This document shows, piece after piece, positions 29,336 to 38,144 of a stretch of DNA of 64,000 bases (the first letter of the stretch is position 1; every line of letters starts with the position of its first letter). The stretch is from Hyphomicrobiales bacterium. GTDB taxonomy: Bacteria > Pseudomonadota > Alphaproteobacteria > Rhizobiales > Beijerinckiaceae. Made by a program: the position numbers and the translations under genes. The stretch is taken from positions 1 to 64,000 of the forward strand of contig UCBZ01000062.1 in assembly GCA_900470775.1 (NCBI GenBank), read 5' to 3'. The notes beneath the pieces were generated by a model. That model had not been told where the DNA came from. It did not search any database and was given only the letters and a program-made list of their open reading frames with translations.

Positions 29336-30372
29336 ATACGAAACGAGTGGGGTTCTTCACCCGCCTCCTCGACGATGCGCCGGCCGGCGAACGCTATCGG
29401 CTCGCCACCGAGCAGATCGTCCATGCCGAGAAGCAGGGCTTCGACTCGGCCTGGGTGGCGCAGCACCATTTTCATCGCGACGAGGGCGGCCTGCCCTCGC
29501 CGATGCCGTTCCTGGGCTTCGTTGCCGCGCGCACGTCGCGCATCCGGCTGGGCACGGGCATCATCATCCTGCCGATGGAGGACCCGATCCGCATCGCCGA
29601 GGACACGGCGGTCCTCGACCTGATGTCGGGTGGACGGCTGGAACTGGGCTTCGGCACCGGCGCGACGCCCGAAACCTTCCTGGCCTTCGGCCTCGACAAG
29701 GACCAGCGCAACGCCGCGTTCAACCGCAATTACGAGCGGCTACACGAGGCCTGGAAAGGCGCGCCGCTCGGCCACGACGACAACCGGCTCTACCCCGAGG
29801 CCGGCTCGCTGGCGCAGCGGGTTTGGCAAGCGACCTTCTCGGCCCCGGGCGCCGAACGCATCGGGCTGGCGGGATCGGGGCTGATGCTATCGCGCACCCA
29901 GCCGCGCAGCGCGGACGGGTCCTGGCAGACGCTGCCGGAGATCCAGCACCCGATCGTCGATGCCTATCTCGCCAACCTTCCACCGGGAATCGAGCCCCGC
30001 ATTCTGGGCTCGCGAACACTGTTCGTCGCCGATACGCGCGAGGAAGCGCTGAAATATGCCGAGATCGGCCTCAACCGGGTGCTCGATCGCTTTATCGCCA
30101 ACGGTCATCATGTTCCCGATCGCAGCCTGCCCGCGCTGATCAAATCCTTCGACGTTCATGTCGGCACGCCTGACGACGTAATCGCCTCGCTATCGGCCGA
30201 CAGCGTGTTGCCGCGCGTCACCGATCTCGTCTTCCAGGCCCATTCCGTCGATCCGCCGCACAAGCTGATCCTGCGCTCGCTCGAACTGACCGCGCAGCAT
30301 GTCGCACCGGCGCTGGGCTGGGCGCGCCAGCATTCCAGCCCCGGCATCAAGATCGCGGCCAGCGCAGGCTGA
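29332..30372 (+). CDS. Luciferase-like FMN-dependent monooxygenase (LLM class, KPN_01858-like)
   Basis: 346 residues of the bacterial luciferase TIM-barrel superfamily. Features include ATEQIVHAEKQGFDSAWVAQHHF, LGTGIIILPMEDPIRIAEDTAVLDLMSGGRLELGFG (flavin-binding barrel core) and a C-terminal PHKLILRSLEL. I recognise it as the LLM subgroup that travels with CMD- and AhpD-like proteins. These enzymes use FMNH2 and O2 from a separate reductase, often to split C-S or C-N bonds. No reductase gene is adjacent. Start overlaps the LivF stop. Substrate unknown. Confidence 0.88.
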   Translation: MNTKRVGFFTRLLDDAPAGERYRLATEQIVHAEKQGFDSAWVAQHHFHRDEGGLPSPMPFLGFVAARTSRIRLGTGIIILPMEDPIRIAEDTAVLDLMSGGRLELGFGTGATPETFLAFGLDKDQRNAAFNRNYERLHEAWKGAPLGHDDNRLYPEAGSLAQRVWQATFSAPGAERIGLAGSGLMLSRTQPRSADGSWQTLPEIQHPIVDAYLANLPPGIEPRILGSRTLFVADTREEALKYAEIGLNRVLDRFIANGHHVPDRSLPALIKSFDVHVGTPDDVIASLSADSVLPRVTDLVFQAHSVDPPHKLILRSLELTAQHVAPALGWARQHSSPGIKIAASAG

Positions 30373-30416
30373 CAGGCCGCCGGCACCCTTCCCTTGAGAA
30401 TTATGAGGCAAGACCC

Positions 30417-31016
30417 ATGACCATCGAAACCACGCCCGACGTGCTCGACACGCTGGTCGGCGTCGTCCCCGGCACCGGGCTGGATCGGCTGCGCCGCGAG
30501 CGGCCGGTCACCCGGCTCAATATCCAGGCGAGCTACGAGGCGCTGTTTGCGGTCGGCGACCAGGGTGGCGTCAGCCAGAGCGAGCGGCTGGCGCTGGCGC
30601 TGTTCGTGACGCTGCTGCATGGCGACGTTTCCGGGGCAGCGCATTACGGCGTTCTCCTGAAAGAGCAGCCCGGCGGCCTGGCGCTTGCGGAGGCGATCGC
30701 GGGCCAGGCGCAGGCGGCGCGCACGGCAGGGCCGTACGGAGCCTATCCGGCGGGTCCGCTCTCGGTGGAGGATGTGGCCGGGCCGATCTTTAGCGTCGAG
30801 GGCGCGGACAAGGACGTCCTGGGACAGCGGCTCGCAGCGCTCCTGGCGCACGCCCATCTCCTGGTCTTCCACCCGCGCGACGCCCAGCCGGCCGCGCTGG
30901 CGGCCCTGCAGGCGGCCGGCTGGAGCACGCCCGAGATCGTGACCGTTTCGCAGATCGTGGCGTTTCTCTCCTTCCAGATTCGCGCGGCACACGGCCTGCG
31001 CCTGCTCAGCGCCTGA
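30417..31016 (+). CDS. CMD-domain protein (Avi_7170-like)
   Basis: 199 residues, helical, related to carboxymuconolactone decarboxylase/AhpD proteins (QSERLALALFVTLLHGD, then QIVAFLSFQIRAAHGLRLL). It has no CxxC pair, so it is unlikely to be a peroxidase by itself. It follows the LLM gene with a GAGG site at 30405 and precedes the AhpD-like gene by 23 bp. LLM plus CMD plus AhpD-like triads recur in many proteobacteria. Its biochemical job is not established from anything visible here. Confidence 0.85.
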   Translation: MTIETTPDVLDTLVGVVPGTGLDRLRRERPVTRLNIQASYEALFAVGDQGGVSQSERLALALFVTLLHGDVSGAAHYGVLLKEQPGGLALAEAIAGQAQAARTAGPYGAYPAGPLSVEDVAGPIFSVEGADKDVLGQRLAALLAHAHLLVFHPRDAQPAALAALQAAGWSTPEIVTVSQIVAFLSFQIRAAHGLRLLSA

Positions 31017-31039
31017 CCCCTGTTTTCGGAGCCACCTTG

Positions 31040-31642
31040 ATGACCACCACCACTCTAGACACCGTCTCGACCGGCGCGCCGACGGTTTTCACCCAGGCGC
31101 ATCTCGGCTGGAACGCCTGGATCGAGCCCGTCGCCGAGGACGCGCTGACCGAGCGGCAGAAGGACGGGCTGGTCGACATCGCGCGTGCCAAGAGCCCGTA
31201 TTTCCGGCTGCTGGCGCATGATCCCGATATCCTGAAGACCCGTACGCTGGCCGACAAGGACATCTTCTACAACACGAAGGAGGGTCTCCCCCGCGCCGAG
31301 CGCGAGCTAGCGGCGGCCGCCGTCTCCCGCAGCAATGGCTGCATCTACTGCGCCTCGGTCCATGCCCGCTTCGCCACGACGTTCTCCAAGCGCCATGACG
31401 ACGTCCAGCGCCTGCTCGACGAGGGCGTCGGAGCCGATATCGACCCGTTGTGGAACGCCATCATCGAGGCGTCGGTCGCGCTGACGGCGACGCCGATCGC
31501 TTTCGGCCCGCAGCATGTCGCGACGCTGCGCGATCTCGGCCTCGGCGATCTCGCCATCGCCGACCTGATCCATTCCGCAGCCTTCTTCAACTGGGCCAAT
31601 CGGCTGATGCTGTCGCTTGGCGAGCCGGAGCAAGCGGCCTGA
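31040..31642 (+). CDS. AhpD-like peroxidase-related protein (Avi_7169-like)
   Basis: 200-residue alkylhydroperoxidase-family protein. The redox motif is intact: Cys101-Ile-Tyr-Cys104 followed by His108 in NGCIYCASVHAR, with the helical frame RAERELAAAAVSRSN before it. It could detoxify peroxides or reactive intermediates made by the neighbouring monooxygenase, or act on its product. ATG 31040 behind CGGAG is preferred over TTG 31037. Last gene of the transport/monooxygenase operon. Confidence 0.87.
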   Translation: MTTTTLDTVSTGAPTVFTQAHLGWNAWIEPVAEDALTERQKDGLVDIARAKSPYFRLLAHDPDILKTRTLADKDIFYNTKEGLPRAERELAAAAVSRSNGCIYCASVHARFATTFSKRHDDVQRLLDEGVGADIDPLWNAIIEASVALTATPIAFGPQHVATLRDLGLGDLAIADLIHSAAFFNWANRLMLSLGEPEQAA

Positions 31643-31741
31643 ACTGTCTGGCAACGACAGCCTGGATGCCGGGCCGGGGATGAGCGCGAATCGCTTTGGG
31701 CAGCGTCGCGCTTTTGCGCGCAAATGACGTGGCCACATGAG

Positions 31742-31816
31742 TGGCGCGACCTACGGGAGTCGAACCCGTCTCCCCAGCGTGAAAGGCTGGTGTCCTAACC
31801 GATAGACGAAGGTCGC
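31742..31816 (-). tRNA. tRNA-Glu (anticodon TTC)
   Basis: Reverse-strand tRNA with acceptor stem GCGACCT/AGGTCGC, anticodon stem CCAGC/GCTGG around loop CTTTCAC (anticodon TTC), T-loop GGTTCGACTCC, discriminator G and an encoded CCA (31742-31744). About 75 nt. Its 3' side forms the boundary of the sulfur/monooxygenase region. Confidence 0.95.
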
Positions 31817-31967
31817 AGGCTTCCGAACCGCGAGGGCTCGTGTCGAAGCGGGGCGAGGTATAGTGGCAGCTTTCCGGCTCCGCAAGCGCCAGTTTCCGGT
31901 TGCCTGTGAGCAATGCTCGCGCGAGCCCGGATTTCCGCGCACCGGCCCACGATACCGGGCCTCGCCC

Positions 31968-33770
31968 TCAGCCCGACCGCGCCAGGTCGAGGACGCGCAG
32001 TTCGGCCGATTCGTTGCCGCCCCAGCGGTTGAGGGTCAGGGTCGCGGCGAGATGGACGCTCTCGCCGCGCGCCGCCATCAGCGCCTGGCCGAGCGGTTCC
32101 TGCGCGACGCGGAAGGCGATGCCGCCAATGGTCGCGCCATCGCCGCTGCGCAGCTTGACGCGGACATGGCCGCCGCTGCCGATCTCGACAACGTCCGTCA
32201 GCCGGTGCGCTGGAAAGACGAAGACCGGCTCGGGACTGCCGGCGCCAAACGGACCGGCCCGCTCGATCTCGGCGAGCAGACGCGGATTGGCGCCGCCGGC
32301 GCTGAGCGCGGCATCGATCAGCAGGGCCTCGGAGGCGCCGGCCTCGCCGACTTCGGCTGCCAGGCGCTGCGTCAGGAAGGCGTGGAAGGCCTCGCCTTGC
32401 CCGGCCGCCAGCGTGACGCCCGCCGCCATGGCGTGGCCGCCGCCCTTGACCGCGAGCCCGGCCTCGACGGCGGCACGCACGGCGCGGCCGAGATCGACGC
32501 CGGCCACCGAGCGGCCCGAACCCGTCGCGCCACCCTCCCCGTTCAGCGCCAGCGCGAAGGCTGGCCGGCGGAAGCGTTCCTTCAGCCGGGCCGCCACCAG
32601 CCCGACGATGCCGGGATGCCAGTCCGGCGAGCCGGCGAGCAGCACGGCTGTGTCGGCATCGCGCATCAGGGCGTGCTCGGCCTGCGAGGTCGCTTCGATC
32701 ACCGCCCGGCGCTCGATCTCCTGCCGCTCTTGGTTCAGTCGGTTGAGCTCGGCGGCGATGCCACGCGCCTCGATCTCGTCTTGCGTCAACAGAAGACGTG
32801 CGCCCAGCGCGGCGTCGCCGATGCGGCCGCCGGCATTGATGCGAGGGCCGAGCAGGAAGCCGAGATGCCAGGGCTGCACCGGCCCGTCGAGGCCCGCGAC
32901 ATCCATCAGCGCCACCAGCCCAGGCCGGGCGCGGCCGCGCAGGATGGCAAGGCCCTGCCGCACGAAGGCGCGGTTGAGGCCGCGCAGCGGCACGACATCG
33001 GCGACCGTCGCGAGCGCGACGAGGTCGAGCGCCGCCATCAGATCGGGCTCGGTTCCGCGCGCGGCCCAGATGCCCTGCCGGCGCAGTTCGGCGCGTGTCG
33101 CGACCAGCGCCAGGAAGACGACGCCCGCAGCACAGAGATGGCCCAGCCCCGAGAGATCGTCCTGGCGGTTGGGATTGACCAGCGCCTCGACCTCCGGCAG
33201 CCGCTCGGGCGCCTGATGGTGGTCGAGGACGACGACATCGAGCCCGAGGCGCCTGGCCTCCGCCAGCGGCTCATGGCTGGTCGTGCCGCAATCGACGGTG
33301 ACGAGCAGGGTCGCGCCCTCGGCTGCGAGCTGGCGGATGGCCTCGCTGTTAGGGCCGTAGCCTTCGATCAGCCGGTCGGGAATATGGATGCGCGGGCGCG
33401 CGCCGGCTTGCGTCAGGAAACCTGCCAGCAGCGCCGCGGAACAGGCACCGTCGACGTCGTAGTCGCCGAAGATCGCGACCTGCTCGCGCGCTGTAACGGC
33501 CCTCGCGAGCCGGATGGCGGCCGCATTCATGCCGACCAGCGTACCGGGATCGGGCAGCAGGTCGCGCAGCCTCGGCTCAAGATAGAGCGCAGCCTCGTTC
33601 GCCTCGACGCCGCGCCCCGCCAGCAGCCGGGCGAGGATGTCGGGGATACCCTCGAGCTGCGACAGCGCCTCGGCGCGGCCGAGGCCGGCGGCATCGAGCC
33701 GGTCGCGCCAAGGCCTGCCCAGCACGGAACGGGTGACACCGAGAAAGGCGCGCGGGGGATCGAGACTCAT
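31968..33770 (-). CDS. recJ: Single-stranded-DNA-specific 5'-3' exonuclease RecJ
   Basis: 600 residues of the DHH phosphoesterase family, used in RecF-pathway recombination and mismatch repair. Metal-binding motifs are visible in order: GDYDVDG near 100, VDCGTTS near 158, LDHHQAPE near 181, then the DHHA1 part with VKGGGHAMAAGVTL and the C-terminal OB region. Length is normal. Usually found beside glpX and hom in related genomes; here a TRAP-aroQ block separates them. Confidence 0.95.
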   Translation of the reverse strand: MSLDPPRAFLGVTRSVLGRPWRDRLDAAGLGRAEALSQLEGIPDILARLLAGRGVEANEAALYLEPRLRDLLPDPGTLVGMNAAAIRLARAVTAREQVAIFGDYDVDGACSAALLAGFLTQAGARPRIHIPDRLIEGYGPNSEAIRQLAAEGATLLVTVDCGTTSHEPLAEARRLGLDVVVLDHHQAPERLPEVEALVNPNRQDDLSGLGHLCAAGVVFLALVATRAELRRQGIWAARGTEPDLMAALDLVALATVADVVPLRGLNRAFVRQGLAILRGRARPGLVALMDVAGLDGPVQPWHLGFLLGPRINAGGRIGDAALGARLLLTQDEIEARGIAAELNRLNQERQEIERRAVIEATSQAEHALMRDADTAVLLAGSPDWHPGIVGLVAARLKERFRRPAFALALNGEGGATGSGRSVAGVDLGRAVRAAVEAGLAVKGGGHAMAAGVTLAAGQGEAFHAFLTQRLAAEVGEAGASEALLIDAALSAGGANPRLLAEIERAGPFGAGSPEPVFVFPAHRLTDVVEIGSGGHVRVKLRSGDGATIGGIAFRVAQEPLGQALMAARGESVHLAATLTLNRWGGNESAELRVLDLARSG

Positions 33771-33852
33771 GGGTGGAGGGCGTTGCGCAGGCGCACCCGT
33801 TCGTCAACCTCGGCGTTGGCGGACGCGCGGCTGACAGCCCTCCCGCCAGGCG

Positions 33853-34296
33853 TCAGGCAGCCTTCGCGCGAGCCAGGTCCAGCGCCGAGCGAACCGCGAC
33901 GGCATAGCCCTGCGCACCAAGCCCGGCGATGATCGCGGTTGCCGCCATCGAGACATAGGAGCGGTGATAGATCGACTCGCGGCGGTGGATATTGGTGATA
34001 TGCAGCTCGATGATCGGGCCGGGGAACATCTTCAGCGCGTCGAGGATCGCCATCGAGGTGAAGGTGAAGGCCGCGGGATTGATGACGATGGCGCAGCCGC
34101 CGTCGATCGCCTCATGGATCCAGTCGATCAGTTCGTATTCGCGGTTCGACTGGCGGAACTCCAAGGAAGTGTCGCCTGCAGCCTCGCGGCACATCGCCTC
34201 AACCTGGGCGAGCGTCGTCGAGCCATAGAGATGCGGCTCGCGTGTGCCCAGACGATTCAGGTTCGGGCCATTGAGGACGTAGATCGGCTTGGTCAC
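33853..34296 (-). CDS. aroQ: Type II 3-dehydroquinate dehydratase
   Basis: Interconverts 3-dehydroquinate and 3-dehydroshikimate. 147 residues, the usual length, with [17 protein letters not shown] (catalytic Arg and Tyr loop), [16 protein letters not shown] and [11 protein letters not shown]. Start is GTG 34296 behind AGGTG; the frame runs further upstream but overlaps no domain. It lies 32 bp after the TRAP permease gene, so it is probably co-transcribed and may serve quinate or shikimate catabolism rather than only aromatic synthesis. Confidence 0.93.
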   Translation of the reverse strand: MTKPIYVLNGPNLNRLGTREPHLYGSTTLAQVEAMCREAAGDTSLEFRQSNREYELIDWIHEAIDGGCAIVINPAAFTFTSMAILDALKMFPGPIIELHITNIHRRESIYHRSYVSMAATAIIAGLGAQGYAVAVRSALDLARAKAA

Positions 34297-34328
34297 GAGA
34301 GCACCTGCGATTGCGTTGGATCGGCCGA

Positions 34329-35624
34329 TCAGCCGGGATAGCCCATCAGGCGCGGCAGCCAGAGGACGAGGCCGGGGATGAAGGTGATCAGTGCCAGCGC
34401 CGCGATCATGGCCGCGAGGAAGGGCATGCACTCACGCACGATGTCCCGCAGCGGCACGCCGGTGATGTTGTTCATGATGAAGAGCAGCAGGCCATAGGGC
34501 GGCGTGATCAGCCCGAGCATGATGTTGACCACGACGATGACGCCGAAATGCACCATGTCGATGCCCAGCGCCTTGGCCGTGGGAATGAAGACCGGCACGA
34601 CAATGAGCAGGATCGCGGTGCCCTCCAACAGGCAGCCGAGCACCAGCAGGACAGCATTGACGAGGAGCAGGAAGCCGATCGGCGTCATGTTCCAGCCCGA
34701 GAGCAGAACCTTGAGGCTCTCGGGGATGTTCTCGATCGTGACGACGTAGTTGAACACCAGCGCGCCGGCGATCAGCATGCCGATCGAGGCCGTGGTGCGG
34801 GCGCTATAGGCCAGCGAGGCGTAGAAGGCGCCAAGCGAGACGCTGCGATAGAGCAGCACCGAGATTGCCAGCGCGTAGGCTGCTGCCACCGCCGCTGCCT
34901 CCGTCGGCGTCGTGGCGCCGCCATAGATGCCGCCGAGCAGGACGACCGGCATCATCAGCGCCGGGAAGGCGCGCCAGGTGATGCCCGGCCATTCGCGCAG
35001 CGGGATCGGCGGCTCGACCGGGAAGTTCCGCTTCTTGGCGGTGAAGCCGACGATACCCATCTGGACGCCGGCCATCAGCAGGCCCGGAATGACGCCGCCC
35101 AGGAAAAGGAAGCCGATCGACGCGTCCGAGACCAGCGCGTAGAGCACCATCGGGATCGAGGGCGGGATGATCGGCCCGATGACCGACGACACCGCCGTCA
35201 GCGCCGCGGCGAAGCTCGGCGGATATTTGCCGTCCTTGGTCATCATCGCCTGCATCATCCGCCCGGTGCCGGCGGCATCGGCGATGGCCGAGCCCGACAT
35301 GCCGGCGAAGATGACGCTCTGGACGATGTTGACCTGGGCGAGCCCGCCCCTGAAGCGCCCGACCAGGGCATCGCAGAAGCGCAGCAGCCGCTCGGTCATC
35401 GAGCCGATATTCATCAACTCGGCGGCCAGGATGAACAGCGGCACGGCGAGAATGACGTAGTTCGTGTACATGCCGTTGAGCAGTTGCTCGGCGGCGATGC
35501 TGAGGTCCTGGCCGGCGAGCAGCAGATAGAAGATCGAGCCCGCGATCATGGCATGGCCGATCGGCAGGCCGAGCAGCGAGAGCGCGACGATCGCGAGGAT
35601 GCAGAGCGAGAACGGGCTGGTCAT
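34329..35624 (-). CDS. dctM: TRAP transporter large permease (DctM type)
   Basis: 431 residues with about 12 hydrophobic helices. Family segments are [45 protein letters not shown] and [25 protein letters not shown]. It is the ion-driven translocating subunit of a tripartite periplasmic importer. Start overlaps the dctQ stop by 4 bp; aroQ follows. Confidence 0.94.
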   Translation of the reverse strand: MTSPFSLCILAIVALSLLGLPIGHAMIAGSIFYLLLAGQDLSIAAEQLLNGMYTNYVILAVPLFILAAELMNIGSMTERLLRFCDALVGRFRGGLAQVNIVQSVIFAGMSGSAIADAAGTGRMMQAMMTKDGKYPPSFAAALTAVSSVIGPIIPPSIPMVLYALVSDASIGFLFLGGVIPGLLMAGVQMGIVGFTAKKRNFPVEPPIPLREWPGITWRAFPALMMPVVLLGGIYGGATTPTEAAAVAAAYALAISVLLYRSVSLGAFYASLAYSARTTASIGMLIAGALVFNYVVTIENIPESLKVLLSGWNMTPIGFLLLVNAVLLVLGCLLEGTAILLIVVPVFIPTAKALGIDMVHFGVIVVVNIMLGLITPPYGLLLFIMNNITGVPLRDIVRECMPFLAAMIAALALITFIPGLVLWLPRLMGYPG

Positions 35625-36139
35625 ACACCCGATCCCGCCTTGGTCGGATCGAAGGCCTCGGGCGCGGTTCCGCGCAGCGCCTGCCAGCCGAGCCAGAGAT
35701 AGCGGATGATGGCCGCCACCGCGAAGGCCAGATAGATCGAGTAGACCCAGTTGAACGGCAGCTTGAGATAGGCCGTGCGCTCGACCTTCATGAAGGTGAC
35801 GTAGTCGGCCATTGCCGGCAGGGAGATCGTGTAGAGCACAACCAGCGCGGCGGCGGTCACCACGGCCATCAGCCGCCGGGCGCGGGCGCCGACCGCGCCA
35901 TAGATGATGTCGAAGCGGATTTCCTCACTTTCGCGCGTGACGAAGGCCGAGCCGAACAGCACAATCCAGAGCCAGAGGATCACACTGATCTCATGCGTCC
36001 AGCCGATCGGCAGGTTGAGCAGGTAGCGGAAGATGATCTGGAGGATGAAGACGGCGAACATCGCCCCAAGCATCAGCACCAGAAGATTCTCGGCCCGGCG
36101 GGACAACCACCCGCCGAGCGCTTTCAGGCGACCCATCAT
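35621..36139 (-). CDS. dctQ: TRAP transporter small permease (DctQ type)
   Basis: 172 residues with four hydrophobic helices and the DctQ pattern FAVFILQIIFRYLLNLPIGWTHEISVILWLWIVLFGSA. It joins the large permease to form the membrane unit. The stop overlaps dctM and the start is 21 bp after dctP. Confidence 0.92.
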   Translation of the reverse strand: MMGRLKALGGWLSRRAENLLVLMLGAMFAVFILQIIFRYLLNLPIGWTHEISVILWLWIVLFGSAFVTRESEEIRFDIIYGAVGARARRLMAVVTAAALVVLYTISLPAMADYVTFMKVERTAYLKLPFNWVYSIYLAFAVAAIIRYLWLGWQALRGTAPEAFDPTKAGSGV

Positions 36140-36160
36140 CCCGCTCCCTGCCCGGCCCGC

Positions 36161-37150
36161 TCAGAGCTTGTTGATCTTCTCGACCATGCCGGGCTTCCAG
36201 CTCTTGGCGAGATCGGAAGCGAGGTATTTCTTCTGGGCGAAGTCGCGGAAGGCGGCGACGTCGGGTTCGTAGACTTCGAGCCCCTGCTTCTTGAAGAAGT
36301 CGACCAGTTCCTTCTCCTTGTCGAGGTGCTGCTTGGCGCTCCAGTCCATCGCAGCGTCGGCCGCCGCCTGGAAGGCAGCCTGCTTTTGCGGCGACATCGC
36401 CTTCCAGACCCGGTCTGTGACGCAGAGCAGGTCGAAGCCGACGAGATGCGAGGTCAGCACGATCTGCGACGAGACCTCGTAGAACTTCATGTTCTGGACG
36501 TTGGGCAGCGGGTTGTCCTGGCCGTCGATCGCGCCGCTCTGCAGGCCGGTATAGACCTCGGCATAGGCCATCGGCGTCGGGTTGGCGCCGATCGACTGGC
36601 CGAGGAACTGCCAGGCATCGCCACCGGGCATGCGCAGCTTGATCCCGGCCATGTCGGCGGGGGTCATGATCTTCTTCTTCGGCTTCAAACCGACCTGGCG
36701 GGCGCCGAAATAGGTCGGCCCGAGAATCTTGATGTTGAGCTTGTCCTCGGCGGCCTTCTTGAGGTCGGCGCCGACATCGCTGGCGAAGACCTTCTTGAGA
36801 TGATCCGCGTCGCGGAAGAGATAGGCCGATGTCACGATCGACCATTCCGGGATCTGGTTCGAGACGTCCTGCGGCGCGATGTTCCCCATTTCGAGGTTGT
36901 TGCGCTGCATGGCGACCAGTTCGGTGCCCTGCTTGAAGAGGTTGCCGCCGTAATAGGGCTGCAGCGTGAAGTCCTCTTTGATCGCCTCGCCGAAGCGCTT
37001 CATCATCTCGGCGCGGATGTCCTGCTCCGAGAACACTGCCGAGAAGCGCAGATTGGGCTTGGCCTGCGCGAAAGCGCCGCCACTGAAACCAGCCGCCGCG
37101 ACGGCCGCGCCGCCAGCGATCAAAGCACGCCTGTCGATTGAAATGGCCAT
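36161..37150 (-). CDS. dctP: TRAP transporter substrate-binding protein (DctP type)
   Basis: 329-residue periplasmic receptor with a twin-arginine-like leader (ISIDRRALIAGGAAVAAAG) and AFAQ cleavage region. DctP features include LRMPGGDAWQFLGQSIGANPTPMAYAEVYTGLQSGAIDGQDNPLPNVQ, with the ligand-carboxylate-binding Arg expected in the LRMPG loop. First gene of dctP-dctQ-dctM-aroQ, divergent from a GntR regulator. With aroQ, a quinate/shikimate-type hydroxy acid is the best guess for ligand. Confidence 0.93.
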   Translation of the reverse strand: MAISIDRRALIAGGAAVAAAGFSGGAFAQAKPNLRFSAVFSEQDIRAEMMKRFGEAIKEDFTLQPYYGGNLFKQGTELVAMQRNNLEMGNIAPQDVSNQIPEWSIVTSAYLFRDADHLKKVFASDVGADLKKAAEDKLNIKILGPTYFGARQVGLKPKKKIMTPADMAGIKLRMPGGDAWQFLGQSIGANPTPMAYAEVYTGLQSGAIDGQDNPLPNVQNMKFYEVSSQIVLTSHLVGFDLLCVTDRVWKAMSPQKQAAFQAAADAAMDWSAKQHLDKEKELVDFFKKQGLEVYEPDVAAFRDFAQKKYLASDLAKSWKPGMVEKINKL

Positions 37151-37230
37151 GACGAACCTCCCCTGTAGGCGGACTGCAACGCCGCCTTATGAGGCGCACT
37201 ATTGCCGCGCGTAGCGCAGGGCGCAACATG

Positions 37231-37278
37231 GATTCTTTACTTCATATGATATTTTTTGTTTTGCCATATAATTTGATC
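37231..37278. promoter_or_regulatory. AT-rich divergent promoter/operator between dctP and GntR genes
   Basis: A sharply AT-rich patch inside GC-rich DNA, with the palindrome TCATATGA (37242-37249) and a second CCATATAAT element 16 bp on. It is a reasonable promoter and GntR operator region; the exact hexamers are not assigned. Confidence 0.45.
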
Positions 37279-37358
37279 TCGTTGGCCGTTCCGCTATGAT
37301 GGGTTGCCCGTCGCGACCGCGCCTCCGCCTGTTGGAGTGCGCAATCCAAGGCCAAGTC

Positions 37359-38048
37359 ATGCTCAGCATCACGCCCCCGCCCCCTTCGATCGGCGAGACG
37401 GCCTATCGGCGCATCCGCGCTGACATCATCTTCGGTCGGCTCGCTCCGGGACAGAAGCTGAAGCTCGAGGTGCTGCGCGAAGCCTACGGAGCGAGCGTCA
37501 GCACGCTGCGGGAACTGCTCAACCGGCTCGCCTCTGAGGGGCTGATCGAGGCGGAAGGTCAGAAGGGCTTCGTCGTCACGCCCGTCTCGGCGACCAATCT
37601 GCGCGAGATCGCGGCGATGCGCCTGCTGCTGGAGGGACATGCGCTGGCGCAGTCCTTCGAGGCCGGCGACATGGAATGGGAGGGCCGCGTCGTCGCCGCC
37701 CACCACAAGCTCGCCCGGATGGAGCGGCGGATGCTGGCGCAGGATCGCGGCGAGCCCGAGACCTGGAAGCGCTATGACTGGGAGTTCCATCACGCGCTGA
37801 TCTCGGCCTGCGGCTCGCAGGTGCTGCTCGAGACCCATGCTGCGATCTACGACAAGTATCTGCGCTACCAGATGGTGGCGGTGATCTTCCGCGGCGAGAT
37901 CGCGGCGCAGGAGCACCAGACCCTGCTCGATTGCGCGCTGCGTCGCGACACGGCGAGCGCGGTCACCGTGCTGACGCGCCATGTCGATGGCTGCGTCGAG
38001 CACACGCTTGTCGGCGGCACGCTTCCGCATGGCGCCGACGAACCCTGA
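37359..38048 (+). CDS. GntR-family regulator (FadR/FCD subgroup)
   Basis: 229 residues. The winged HTH (about 10-75) includes ETAYRRIRADIIFGRLAPGQKL and STLRELLNRLASEGLI. The helical FCD effector domain follows, with AAMRLLLEGHALAQSFEAGD and FHHALISACGS; His residues in FHHAL and in the LTRHVDG region are the usual metal ligands. Divergent from the TRAP operon, so it is likely its regulator. ATG 37359 behind AAGG; a longer upstream reading lacks domain sequence. Confidence 0.9.
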   Translation: MLSITPPPPSIGETAYRRIRADIIFGRLAPGQKLKLEVLREAYGASVSTLRELLNRLASEGLIEAEGQKGFVVTPVSATNLREIAAMRLLLEGHALAQSFEAGDMEWEGRVVAAHHKLARMERRMLAQDRGEPETWKRYDWEFHHALISACGSQVLLETHAAIYDKYLRYQMVAVIFRGEIAAQEHQTLLDCALRRDTASAVTVLTRHVDGCVEHTLVGGTLPHGADEP

Positions 38049-38068
38049 GTAGCCCGCTCTGTCCAAAA

Positions 38069-38091
38069 AGCGGTCGGGATGCCCGACCGCT
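38069..38091. terminator. Bidirectional intrinsic terminator between GntR gene and glpX
   Basis: Perfect 10-bp stem AGCGGTCGGG/CCCGACCGCT with loop ATG, preceded by AAAAA and followed by CTTT. It lies between two convergent genes, so it can stop both. Confidence 0.85.
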
Positions 38092-38144
38092 CTTTGCTGA
38101 TCCTCAGACCGACCGCAGGACGGCTGCAGCGGCTATCGTTGCGC

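Noticed and set aside
31863-33932. 689-codon plus-strand frame
   Set aside because: Antisense of recJ, whose DHH motifs are complete on the minus strand.
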